From: Bradyrhizobium sp. sGM-13
GTDB lineage: Bacteria > Pseudomonadota > Alphaproteobacteria > Rhizobiales > Xanthobacteraceae
DNA: 64,000 nt
Direction: 5' to 3'
Assembly (NCBI RefSeq): GCF_018398875.1
Contig: NZ_JAGWDK010000005.1
Span: 1-64,000, forward strand
Shown: positions 16,474-32,490 of the stretch, in pieces
How the letters are laid out: every line of letters starts with the position of its first letter
How positions within the stretch are numbered: position 1 is the stretch's first letter
Notes under the pieces: model-generated
Databases searched by the model: none
Told to the model about the DNA's origin: nothing
The model's input: the letters and a program-made list of their open reading frames with translations, nothing else
Made by a program: the position numbers and the translations under genes

Positions 16474-17376
16474 TCAGTGTATCTCGGCAGGCGGGATGTG
16501 GCGCAGCTTGTCGGGATTGCGGACGACGTAGATCGCGGCGATTCTTTCGCCATCGATCGCCATGCTCAAAGTGAGGTCGAGTTCGCCATCCAGATAGAGT
16601 AGCGCGCCAATGGCACCGTTGATGACAGCCGGCTCGATACGGACGTCCTGGCCGGCGGTCTTGCCGGCGATGCCGACGAAGAAGCGGGCGACCTTGTCTT
16701 TCCCGACAATCGGATTGCGCGCCGCGAATTTGCGGCCGCCGCCGTCGGTAATCGCAACCGCATCCTCGCGTAGCAATTCGGCCAGCCGACTGACATCGCC
16801 GCTGGCGACCGCTTCGCTGAAAGCATGCAGCAGGCGCGCGTGATCGTCCGGCGCGGCCGCAGGTGCCGGGCGGTTGTCGCGCACCGCTCGGCGGGCGCGC
16901 GAGGCAAGTTGACGGCAGGCGGCCTCGCTGTGGTCGAGCATCGCGGCGATTTCGGAAAACGGCGTGTCGAACACATCGTGCAGCAGGAAGGCCGCGCGCT
17001 CCATCGGAGAAAGCCGGTCCAACGCCAGCAGCAGGGCGAACGATAGATCGTCGGCCAGTTCGGTGGCGGCTTCGGCCGACAGGCTTTCCGCGTCGCACAC
17101 GGGCTCCGGAAGCCAGGGCCCGATATAGATCTCCCGCTGCGCCTTCGCGCTCTTCAGGCGATCGAGACAAAGCCGGGTCACGACGGTGACGAGAAACGCT
17201 TCCGCGTTGCGGACATCCCGGGCGCCGGCAAAGCGGAGATAGGCGTCCTGCACGACGTCTTCGGCGTCGCTGCGGCTGCCGAGCATGCGATAGGCGAGCC
17301 CGAGCAGGCGCCCGCGATGGGGCGCCAGCGGGTCGTCGTCATGCAGCTTGTTTGACGACATCGACATCGTGCCCAT
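16474..17376 (-). CDS. ECF41-family sigma factor (SigJ-type) with C-terminal SnoaL-like domain
   Basis: A 300-residue protein. Sigma region 2 (LLGLAYRMLGSRSDAEDVVQDAYLR) covers about residues 24-90, region 4 (LSPMERAAFLLHDVF..FSEIAAMLDHSEAACRQ) about 120-170, and a SnoaL-like extension the rest. Three marks described for ECF41 are all present: WLPEP in the linker, DGGG in the extension and NPDKL near the C-terminus. In this group the extension replaces an anti-sigma factor and controls activity. The start is one of 17376, 17367 or 17361; the first overlaps the carboxymuconolactone decarboxylase gene by 38 bp. It is last in a three-gene operon with an ECF41-type promoter at 18274-18300, so autoregulation is likely. 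Confidence 0.9.
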   Translation of the reverse strand: MGTMSMSSNKLHDDDPLAPHRGRLLGLAYRMLGSRSDAEDVVQDAYLRFAGARDVRNAEAFLVTVVTRLCLDRLKSAKAQREIYIGPWLPEPVCDAESLSAEAATELADDLSFALLLALDRLSPMERAAFLLHDVFDTPFSEIAAMLDHSEAACRQLASRARRAVRDNRPAPAAAPDDHARLLHAFSEAVASGDVSRLAELLREDAVAITDGGGRKFAARNPIVGKDKVARFFVGIAGKTAGQDVRIEPAVINGAIGALLYLDGELDLTLSMAIDGERIAAIYVVRNPDKLRHIPPAEIH

Positions 17377-17884
17377 TCACCGAGACGCGGCGGCACTCCT
17401 TGGCATAGCCGAGCCCGGCTTTCACCATCGGGAACATGCGGCCGAGTTGTAGCGCCAGCGTCAGGTCTATCACGCCTTTCGGGCCCCATTGGGCGCGGAC
17501 AGCATCACGAAATTCGTCGTCATCGGTCGAGCGGCGCACCACGGCGTCGGCAAACCGGAACCCGAGCATGGTCGCGTCATTCATCGCGCGCGGATCGCGG
17601 CGAAGAACCGCTTCGATCTGGTCCTTGGCCATGCCCGCCTCCAACGCCATGTCGACGACCAGTTGCGTGCAGGGGCCGCAATCCTCCGCCAGCGCGCCGA
17701 CGATTTTGGCAGCAAAGCTGGCATCGGCCGGGACCACCTCGCGGTGGGCGGCCGCCTTCATGAGGGGCGCGAACTTGAAGAGGGCAGCGGGCGATTCGTT
17801 CAGCATCATTTCGAGATAGCTGACGTCGTAACCGTAGCGTTTGGCGAATGCGCGCAAACTGCGGCGGGCGATCCAACTACGCAT
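17339..17884 (-). CDS. Carboxymuconolactone decarboxylase / AhpD-like family protein
   Basis: A 181-residue protein with the AhpD-like core AEDCGPCTQLVVDMALEAG, giving a CxxC pair at C69 and C72 that could act as redox or peroxidase cysteines, followed by FADAVVR. Proteins of this family are the usual neighbours of ECF41 sigma factors and are their main known targets. The ATG at 17884 has AAGGAG upstream and overlaps the previous gene by 8 bp. The substrate is unknown. Confidence 0.87.
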   Translation of the reverse strand: MRSWIARRSLRAFAKRYGYDVSYLEMMLNESPAALFKFAPLMKAAAHREVVPADASFAAKIVGALAEDCGPCTQLVVDMALEAGMAKDQIEAVLRRDPRAMNDATMLGFRFADAVVRRSTDDDEFRDAVRAQWGPKGVIDLTLALQLGRMFPMVKAGLGYAKECRRVSVNGHDVDVVKQAA

Positions 17885-18254
17885 ATTTTTCTCCTTGGTT
17901 GGGAAGGGCGGAATAGAGGGCGAGTGCGGAGGGCAGGACCACGGCAAGGAGATCGAACGCGCCGTGATGGGCGCGCCCGCTAACGATCAGCACCAGGTGG
18001 ATCAGACCGTGCGCGGCGAGGAACCCGGCCCCCGCCACGGCCGCCGGCCAATAGCGCGGGCGCCATGCCCGCACGGCCAGCGCCAGACCGGCTACGAGGA
18101 ACGCGGCACCGATGTCCTGAACAAAATGTGGGTTGAACGGGCCGGTGTCGGGCACCCCGGGCACGCTTTGGTACCAGAGCGGTCCGGCCATAAGCATTGC
18201 CAGCCCGTTCAGAACCGTGGGTATCGCAAGAATGGCTGCCAACTGACGCCGCAT
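17877..18254 (-). CDS. Small membrane protein, first gene of the ECF41 operon
   Basis: A 125-residue hydrophobic protein with about four membrane segments (LAAILAIPTVLNGLAMLMAG, IGAAFLVAGLALAV, AAVAGAGFLAAHGLIHLVLI, FDLLAVVLPSALALYSAL). The pattern is that of small DoxX-like or DUF-type membrane proteins, but I cannot name the family. The ATG at 18254 follows a strong AGGAGG. Its stop overlaps the next start by 8 bp, so the three genes are translated as a coupled unit. Confidence 0.75.
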   Translation of the reverse strand: MRRQLAAILAIPTVLNGLAMLMAGPLWYQSVPGVPDTGPFNPHFVQDIGAAFLVAGLALAVRAWRPRYWPAAVAGAGFLAAHGLIHLVLIVSGRAHHGAFDLLAVVLPSALALYSALPNQGEKYA

Positions 18255-18273
18255 GAGAACCTCCTGCGGCCAA

Positions 18274-18300
18274 GACGAGGCGGGCGTCGCCGGTGTGACG
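18274..18300 (-). promoter_or_regulatory. ECF41-type promoter upstream of the ECF41 operon
   Basis: On the minus strand CGTCACA (18300-18294) and CGTC (18277-18274) are separated by 16 bases. The ECF41 consensus is TGTCACA at -35 and CGTC at -10, so only one base differs. The predicted start leaves a short leader with AGGAGG before the ATG at 18254. Confidence 0.65.
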
Positions 18301-18880
18301 GAACCGTCAAAGAAATTTCGAGATCCGGAACGAAAATTGTTGTCCGGCCGGTCCGTGAACTGGTGTGAATTTTGCTCTTGGCAAGCCGGGCAAGACTCGT
18401 TAAACAACGGCTTCCAGGCGTGCTGGCCATAGCTGGCACGTCTGTGCGCGCATTCCGAAAACCCGTTACGGTAGGAGATCATTCCTTTCAGGACATCCAC
18501 ATGGATTGCTCGAAAGGAACGAAACTCATCGTTTCGTGGAATGCGGCAGGGGTCCTTCGGCTTGCCGAATGGCCCCGATCCTGTCCGAGACTGCAGGCGC
18601 CCGCGAAGAAACGCAAGTTCCTCAACGGCTTAATCTTATAGCCTGCATAGACGGGTGAAGACCGGATTTCGCTTTAGCGTCGCCTTGCGCGGCGCCAAGG
18701 CTGATTTGGTTCGAACCTCGACACCCCGCGCCATCTGGTTCGGGAGGGCAGGCTTTTCAAATGTCGTCTGCCCGGCGTGTCCTTGAGATTGGTGTCTAGA
18801 GGTCAGGTTTGGGCGAGACGATGGGTGCAACCCGGCGGTCTCGCTCTTAAGCGAAGGCCGCCAACCGGAGAGAGCTTGCT
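18301..18880 (+). other. Gene-free stretch upstream of rplJ, probable L10 leader
   Basis: No convincing gene. A perfect hairpin ACGAAAC-TCATC-GTTTCGT lies at 18519-18537. The last 200 bases before rplJ presumably hold the promoter and the L10(L12)4-binding leader that represses rplJL in most bacteria; bits such as GCGAGACGATGGG and GGTCTCGC near 18811-18846 could pair, but I cannot fold it by eye. A 46-codon frame at 18501 is not supported. Confidence 0.4.
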
Positions 18881-19399
18881 GTGGAAAGAGCGGCAAAAAA
18901 GGACGCGGTTGAGGCGCTGAACGAGGTCTTCAAGACCACGAGCGTTGCAGTCGTCGCCCATTATTCCGGCCTCACCGTGGCCCAGATGCAGAAGCTGCGT
19001 ACGCAGATGAAGCAGGCGGGCGCGTCGGTGAAGGTCTCGAAGAACCGTCTCGCCAAAATTGCTCTTGAAGGCACGGACGTCGTTGCCATTGGCTCCCTTT
19101 TGAAGGGGCCGACCGTGATCGCGACTTCAAACGATCCGGTAGCGGCGCCGAAGGTTGCCATGGAGTTCGCCAAGACGAACGAGCAGTTCGTCATTCTCGG
19201 CGGCTCGATGGGTAAAACCGTCCTGGATGTGAACGGCGTGAAGGCACTTGCCTCCTTGCCGTCGCTGGACGAACTGCGCGGCAAGCTTGTCGGCCTCCTG
19301 GTGGCGCCGGCGACCAAGATCGCTCAACTCTCCACTGCGCCCGCGGCCAAGCTCGCGCGCGTCGTCCAGGCCTATGCCTCAAAGAGTGAAGCGGCCTGA
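18881..19399 (+). CDS. rplJ: 50S ribosomal protein L10
   Basis: 172 residues, normal length. The N-terminal domain, [17 protein letters not shown] then YSGLTVAQM and [10 protein letters not shown], binds 23S rRNA; the C-terminal helix carries L7/L12 dimers. The start codon is GTG at 18881, with GGAGAG upstream. L10 with L12 usually represses this operon by binding the leader. rplL follows after 50 bp. Confidence 0.97.
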   Translation: MERAAKKDAVEALNEVFKTTSVAVVAHYSGLTVAQMQKLRTQMKQAGASVKVSKNRLAKIALEGTDVVAIGSLLKGPTVIATSNDPVAAPKVAMEFAKTNEQFVILGGSMGKTVLDVNGVKALASLPSLDELRGKLVGLLVAPATKIAQLSTAPAAKLARVVQAYASKSEAA

Positions 19400-19449
19400 C
19401 CCTTCGCAAATCAAATCTGGTTCGAACCAAACCTTTAAGGAACTGATCA

Positions 19450-19827
<378 letters not shown>

Positions 19828-19961
19828 CGCGAGTCACTTCAGCGAAATCCCGGGGCGAGCGTCAGCGCGACCCGGGATCTCCTGCCAGCGGCGTGGATGG
19901 CCGGAGCTTGCAAAGTTTGTGCTGTGGGGTAGCCCGGAGCACGGCGTACACAAAAAAGTGT

Positions 19962-19992
19962 GGGGATTCGCGGGGTTACCCCTCGAATCTCC
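19962..19992. repeat. 15-bp inverted repeat in the rplL-rpoB gap
   Basis: GGGGATTCGCGGGGT (19962-19976) and ACCCCTCGAATCTCC (19978-19992) are complementary at 13 of 15 positions with one base between them. Near-continuous pairing with almost no loop means it would form a cruciform or a long stem with a small open tip. No T run follows. Confidence 0.6.
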
Positions 19993-20124
19993 ACGATTGC
20001 CGCCCCATATCGGGTCGGCAGCAGGAAAGCGCGATAAGGCGGCGGGGACGGCAGGGTTCCCGACGTAACGCGTTGGGAGACAGTCAGATTTCGGGCTTTT
20101 TCAGTCCGTGAAACCACCAGTTAT

Positions 20125-20168
20125 GACGGGCGGGTGCAGTCATGCGCCCGCGCGTCGTTTTGCGTTTT
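20125..20168 (+). terminator. Terminator-like hairpin (probable attenuator) before rpoB
   Basis: GACGGGCGGGTGCA (20125-20138) pairs with TGCGCCCGCGCGTC (20143-20156) with one mismatch and one G-U over 14 positions. The loop is GTCA, and the tract GTTTTGCGTTTTG follows. It sits between rplL and rpoB in the transcript direction, so partial termination is likely. Confidence 0.55.
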
Positions 20169-20311
20169 GAAGGTCTAAAGTGCGGGTTCAGGATTTAATT
20201 CCTGAAAGTGGGCTTTGTTCCTTTTGAGCGATTCGACAATTCAACCCGGGGGCGACGGCAGTCGCGCTTCGGAAGGTTCGCCTACTAAGGCGACGAAAAT
20301 GAGAGGCCACG

Positions 20312-24430
<4,119 letters not shown>

Positions 24431-24582
24431 CGCTTGAGATTCCATGTCCGACCCAAGGCGCGAGGCAAGCTTCGCGCAAAAGGGCCGGGCATTCGCGCTC
24501 CTCTCGGACGTTGAGTGGGGCGCGCACCAAATAAGAGTTTCGAATTTGCTGCCGGTGACGACCGGCACGCGAGGAGAAGACG

Positions 24583-28782
<4,200 letters not shown>

Positions 28783-28805
28783 GGCTTCCAGGCCAATCAA
28801 CAGGA

Positions 28806-28835
28806 AAGCCGGCTGCGAAGCCGGCTTTTTCTTTT
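28806..28835 (+). terminator. Intrinsic terminator after rpoC
   Basis: AAGCCGGCT (28806-28814) pairs with AGCCGGCTT (28819-28827) around loop GCGA and runs into TTTCTTTTT. It begins 23 bp after the rpoC stop and ends the rplJL-rpoBC transcript. Confidence 0.9.
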
Positions 28836-28854
28836 TACGAGCGAGGATATTGCT

Positions 28855-28870
28855 TCACCCGGATGGGTGA
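28855..28870. promoter_or_regulatory. Possible operator palindrome before the LuxR-type gene
   Basis: TCACCC-GGAT-GGGTGA is a perfect 6-bp inverted repeat with a 4-base spacer, 59 bp before the regulator's ATG. It could be its own binding site; there is no independent support. Confidence 0.3.
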
Positions 28871-28929
28871 CCGCTGCTATCAAGTCAGGAAATGGCCTCC
28901 TGCCAGAACGGTAATGTTTGCAATTCCCC

Positions 28930-30027
28930 ATGAGCGGCTCGGCTCATTCTGAACCCCTGATCGACCGCATCTACGAGGCGGGGCTCATTCCATCGCTTTG
29001 GCCGGCTGTGCTCGGCGAACTCAGCGCAGCGATCGGCGGCAATGGCGGCTTTGTGTTCGGCGTGCGCGACGGCTACACGAGCGCGGTCAATTCTGTCGAA
29101 TATGACCAGCTCATGCCGGTGTTCTTGGGAGAGGGATGGAGCGAACGCGATCCAAATCTGCCGCGCGCCATTGCCCTCAATCATGCAGGCTTCGTCACCG
29201 ACTATGATCTCCTCTCGGAGGAGGAGATTGCGACAAACGACGTCTATTGCAACTTTTACCGCAAACACGGCCTTGGCTACCGCGCCGGGACGATCATTCC
29301 GATGCCAAGCGGCGATTCAATCGCGATCGTGATGCCGCGGCATCAGGATCATGGCCCGGTGCCGCGCGAAGTCGTCACCTTGCTGGATGGATTGCGGCCG
29401 CATCTGGCCCGCGCTTCGCTTGCGGCAAACCGCATCGGCTTCGAGCGCGCCCGTGCGCAGGCTGATGCGTTGCAGGTGTTGGGGCTGCCCGGCGCGGTGT
29501 TGCACGGGCGCGGCCGGGTGTTCGCCGCAAACGGTTTGTTCGAAGCGCTGGTCCCTTCGCTGTTTCAGGATCGTATCGAGCGCGTCACGATGACGGATGT
29601 CACGGCGGACGCGCTGCTTACGGACGCGCTCGGTCCGCAGTCCCTTGCCGGCGGTCGGACCGTCAAGTCGATACCGGTCGCTGCGACGGCAGACCGCGTG
29701 CCGATGGTGCTGCATGTCATCCCCGTGCGCGGCGATGCGCGCGATATCTTCACCCAGGCCACCGCGCTATTGGTGGTGACGCCGGTCGATCGCGCCGTGG
29801 TGCCGACGGCGGAAGTCCTGCAAGGCTTGTTCGACCTGACGCCGGCGGAGGCACGCGTGGCGCGGGGCATCGGCCAGGCTGTCACGATCGATGCACTTGC
29901 GGACGCAACCGGCGTCAATCGGGAGACGGTGCGCAGCCAGCTCAAGGCCGTGCTATCGAAGACCGGCCTGTCACGCCAGCAGGAGCTTGTCAGCCTGCTC
30001 GCCGGCAAGGCGTTCCGTGGGAGTTAG
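28930..30027 (+). CDS. LuxR-family helix-turn-helix regulator
   Basis: A 365-residue protein. The C-terminal 60 residues are a LuxR/NarL-type DNA-binding domain (FDLTPAEARVARGIGQ, then LADATGVNRETVRSQLKAVLSKTG). The long N-terminal part resembles the ligand/PAS-like half seen in Bradyrhizobium regulators of this size, but I cannot identify an inducer. The ATG at 28930 lacks a clear ribosome site; a TTG at 28918 in the same frame is an alternative. It stands alone between the rpoC terminator and its own terminator (30113-30139). Confidence 0.82.
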   Translation: MSGSAHSEPLIDRIYEAGLIPSLWPAVLGELSAAIGGNGGFVFGVRDGYTSAVNSVEYDQLMPVFLGEGWSERDPNLPRAIALNHAGFVTDYDLLSEEEIATNDVYCNFYRKHGLGYRAGTIIPMPSGDSIAIVMPRHQDHGPVPREVVTLLDGLRPHLARASLAANRIGFERARAQADALQVLGLPGAVLHGRGRVFAANGLFEALVPSLFQDRIERVTMTDVTADALLTDALGPQSLAGGRTVKSIPVAATADRVPMVLHVIPVRGDARDIFTQATALLVVTPVDRAVVPTAEVLQGLFDLTPAEARVARGIGQAVTIDALADATGVNRETVRSQLKAVLSKTGLSRQQELVSLLAGKAFRGS

Positions 30028-30112
30028 ACAACCGCGCCGTGCAGCTTCAGAGGCGAAACGGCCGGCTCTCCCGCCGGCAGAATGAGACCCCGCAAGAATA
30101 CGGTGCGCAGAC

Positions 30113-30139
30113 AAAAGGCCGGCGCAAGGCGGCCTTTTT
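30113..30139 (+). terminator. Intrinsic terminator after the LuxR-type gene
   Basis: AAAAGGCCG (30113-30121) pairs with CGGCCTTTT (30130-30138), loop of 8 bases, followed by further T. It isolates the regulator from the amine-oxidase fusion gene. Confidence 0.8.
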
Positions 30140-30274
30140 GCTGCTTTCTTTCTTTGTTGCGGTGCGAGGACCTGCTTTGTTCATCTTCCCTTCAGGGTGA
30201 AAAGGGCCTTTGGTAATTCAGTTTAGACCGGCGCCTCCTTGGGGAGGGGGCGGCGGAGGGGCGACGGAACTTAC

Positions 30275-32329
30275 ATGTTGGATCTTGCAATCGTTGGCGG
30301 CGGCCCAGGCGGCTTGATGAGCGCCTGGTACCTGAAGAAAAAGCTTGGCGATCTGTGCCGCGTTACGATTTACGAGGCGTCCGACCGGGTCGGGGGCAAG
30401 ATCGTCTCGCGCAAATTCGATTCCGCGCCGGCGATGTATGAGGCGGGCGTCGCCGAAATCTACGATTACTCGATGACCGGCCCGGATCCCCTACGGGAGC
30501 TGATCCAGCATTTCGGATTGCAGACCATTCCGATGGACGCCGAGCAGGTGCACCTCGACGGCGTGCTGCTCAATGACGTGCCGGGCATGCGCCGCAAGTA
30601 TGGCGAGAAGACCGCGGCTGCGATCGAGGCGTTCCGCAAGCGCTGCGCCGATTTGGTGTCGCCGATCGAATATTACGAGGGCGTCGGCGCCCACGACAAC
30701 GAGCATCCCTGGGCCTACATGACTTGCGAGGAAGTGCTCGACAAGGAAGTCGACGATCCCACGGCCAAACGCTTCTTCAAGGTGATGGCGCGCTCGGATA
30801 TCGCAACCGAGGCCCACAACACCAACGGCCTGAATGCGCTGAAGAACTTCGTGATGGATATCGACGGCTACATCGGCCTGTACTCGATCCAGAACGGCAA
30901 TGAGCAGTTGATCGAATGCCTGCGCTCGGAAGTCGACGCTGACATCCAGCTCAATCACCGCGTGCTGAAGGTCGGAAAAACCGCTTCCGGCCGCTATCAG
31001 CTCAACATGATGAACGGGAAGGGGCCCGAGACACGGGATTTCGATCTGGTCTTGATGTGTCTGCCGCATTCCTGGCTCGCCACCATGGGCTGGGACGGCG
31101 AGGAATTGCGCAAGTCGATGGTCAAGCACATCGCCTATTTCGACCGTCCGGCGCATTACTTGCGGGTCTCGATCCTGTTCGACGAACCGTTCTGGGGCGA
31201 GAAGATCCCCGGCGCCTGGTTCATGTCGGAAGCGTTCGGCGGCTGCTGCGTCTACAACGAGGGTGCCCGCCACGACGTCGGCAGGCACGGCGTGCTCAAC
31301 TGGCTGATCGCGGGCTCGGACGCACTGGCATTTGCCAATCTCAGCGACCAGGAACTGATCGATGCCGCCATCAAGTCGCTGCCGGCTTCGTTCGGTAACG
31401 CCCGCGATCATTTCCTGGAAGGCAAGATTCACCGCTGGCTATCGTCGGTGAACGCGCTGCCCGGCGGCTTGCCGGTGCGCGACGTCCTGACCAACCATCG
31501 CCCGGAGCCGAAGCAGCATCCGGGAATCGTGGTGGTCGGCGACTATCTTTTCGATTCGACGCTGAACGGGCTGCTCGATTCCTCCGACGCCGCCACCGAC
31601 ATCATTTTGACCGAGATGATGCGGTTGCGCCGCGCGCGTGCGCAACAGGGCGAGGTATCGCCCGACAAGATCGACCGCAGCTATTTCGAGAATTACCGTG
31701 GGCTGGGCCCCTACAGCGAAGTCTGGAGCCAGTTTACCGATCCGGCCTATCTGACGGAACTGATCAAGATCGTCTGGAGCAGGACCAAGGGTTACAAGCT
31801 CCTGGTCGCCGGCTCCGCCAGCGGGGAATTGGTCGGCGCGCTGCGCGAGCGCGGCATCGATGCCTGGGGTATCGAGAACAACCGGGCGATCCACGCCAAG
31901 ACGCCGACTGCGCTGAAGAAGTTCAACAAGCTCGGCTCGATCGTCGACATGCCGTTCAAGGACGACGAGTTCGATTTCGTGTTCGAGACCAGTCTGTGTC
32001 ATGTCGCCGAAAGGCAGGTCCCGCGGGCGGTGCGCGAATTGAACCGCGTCGTGAAGATCGGCCTGGTGTTCGGATCGGTGACGTCGGACATGGCCCCTGC
32101 ACTGATCGACCGTTACGATTTGTTGCGCGGCGTGAAGAAGCTCGGCACCTGGTGGGAATGGTCTGAATTATTCTTCGGCAACGGATTCGACCTCTCGATG
32201 CACCGGCGCGACTGCACCGATGCGGTATGGGCAGCGACGCTGGCTGCCAACAAGGGGCCGGGGCAGTGGTATGCCGACGCCGACAGCCTGCGCTATTCGT
32301 TTTTTGACAAGGTCGAATCGGACGATTGA
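30275..32329 (+). CDS. Flavin amine oxidase-like / SAM methyltransferase-like fusion protein
   Basis: A 684-residue two-domain protein. Residues 1 to about 445 are an FAD-dependent amine-oxidase fold: LAIVGGGPGGLMSAWYL at the N-terminus, IYEASDRVGGKI at the end of beta-2, and the closing motif IVVVGDYLFDSTLNGLLDS at about residues 415-435. Residues 490-640 look like a class I methyltransferase: motif I LLVAGSASGELVGALRERG at about 508, an acidic IEN at the end of beta-2, and MPFKDDEFDFVFET at about 558. The glycine motif is atypical (AGSASGE), so SAM binding is uncertain. Function unknown. It is followed by an ABC exporter after 161 bp on the same strand. Confidence 0.75.
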   Translation: MLDLAIVGGGPGGLMSAWYLKKKLGDLCRVTIYEASDRVGGKIVSRKFDSAPAMYEAGVAEIYDYSMTGPDPLRELIQHFGLQTIPMDAEQVHLDGVLLNDVPGMRRKYGEKTAAAIEAFRKRCADLVSPIEYYEGVGAHDNEHPWAYMTCEEVLDKEVDDPTAKRFFKVMARSDIATEAHNTNGLNALKNFVMDIDGYIGLYSIQNGNEQLIECLRSEVDADIQLNHRVLKVGKTASGRYQLNMMNGKGPETRDFDLVLMCLPHSWLATMGWDGEELRKSMVKHIAYFDRPAHYLRVSILFDEPFWGEKIPGAWFMSEAFGGCCVYNEGARHDVGRHGVLNWLIAGSDALAFANLSDQELIDAAIKSLPASFGNARDHFLEGKIHRWLSSVNALPGGLPVRDVLTNHRPEPKQHPGIVVVGDYLFDSTLNGLLDSSDAATDIILTEMMRLRRARAQQGEVSPDKIDRSYFENYRGLGPYSEVWSQFTDPAYLTELIKIVWSRTKGYKLLVAGSASGELVGALRERGIDAWGIENNRAIHAKTPTALKKFNKLGSIVDMPFKDDEFDFVFETSLCHVAERQVPRAVRELNRVVKIGLVFGSVTSDMAPALIDRYDLLRGVKKLGTWWEWSELFFGNGFDLSMHRRDCTDAVWAATLAANKGPGQWYADADSLRYSFFDKVESDD

Positions 32330-32490
32330 GCACCGACTGGTTGTATTGAGCGTGACCGCTCCGCTGAAGCAGAGCCGGTCACGCCAATGTTTGCCGAATT
32401 GATCCCGATCGCATAGAATCCGTGTGGTAGCGCCCGCCGCTGCCGCGTTCGATTTGCGGTCATGCCGGCCGTGCAGCATCGGTTGGTTTC

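Larger units (their letters stand above)
19828..20311 (+). other. rplL-rpoB intergenic region with three hairpins
   Basis: 484 bases without a gene. It contains three inverted repeats on the path from rplL to rpoB: 19847-19878, 19962-19992 and 20125-20161 (the last two listed separately). The first pairs ATCCCGGG with CCCGGGAT around 16 bases. In many bacteria this gap holds an RNase III site and a partial attenuator that set rpoBC below ribosomal protein output; that role is inferred here. Confidence 0.55.

Noticed and set aside
18501..18641. A 46-codon frame with AGGA before its ATG, upstream of rplJ
   Set aside because: Too short and unlike any family I know; the ribosome site is weak and the region more likely holds the rplJ promoter and leader.
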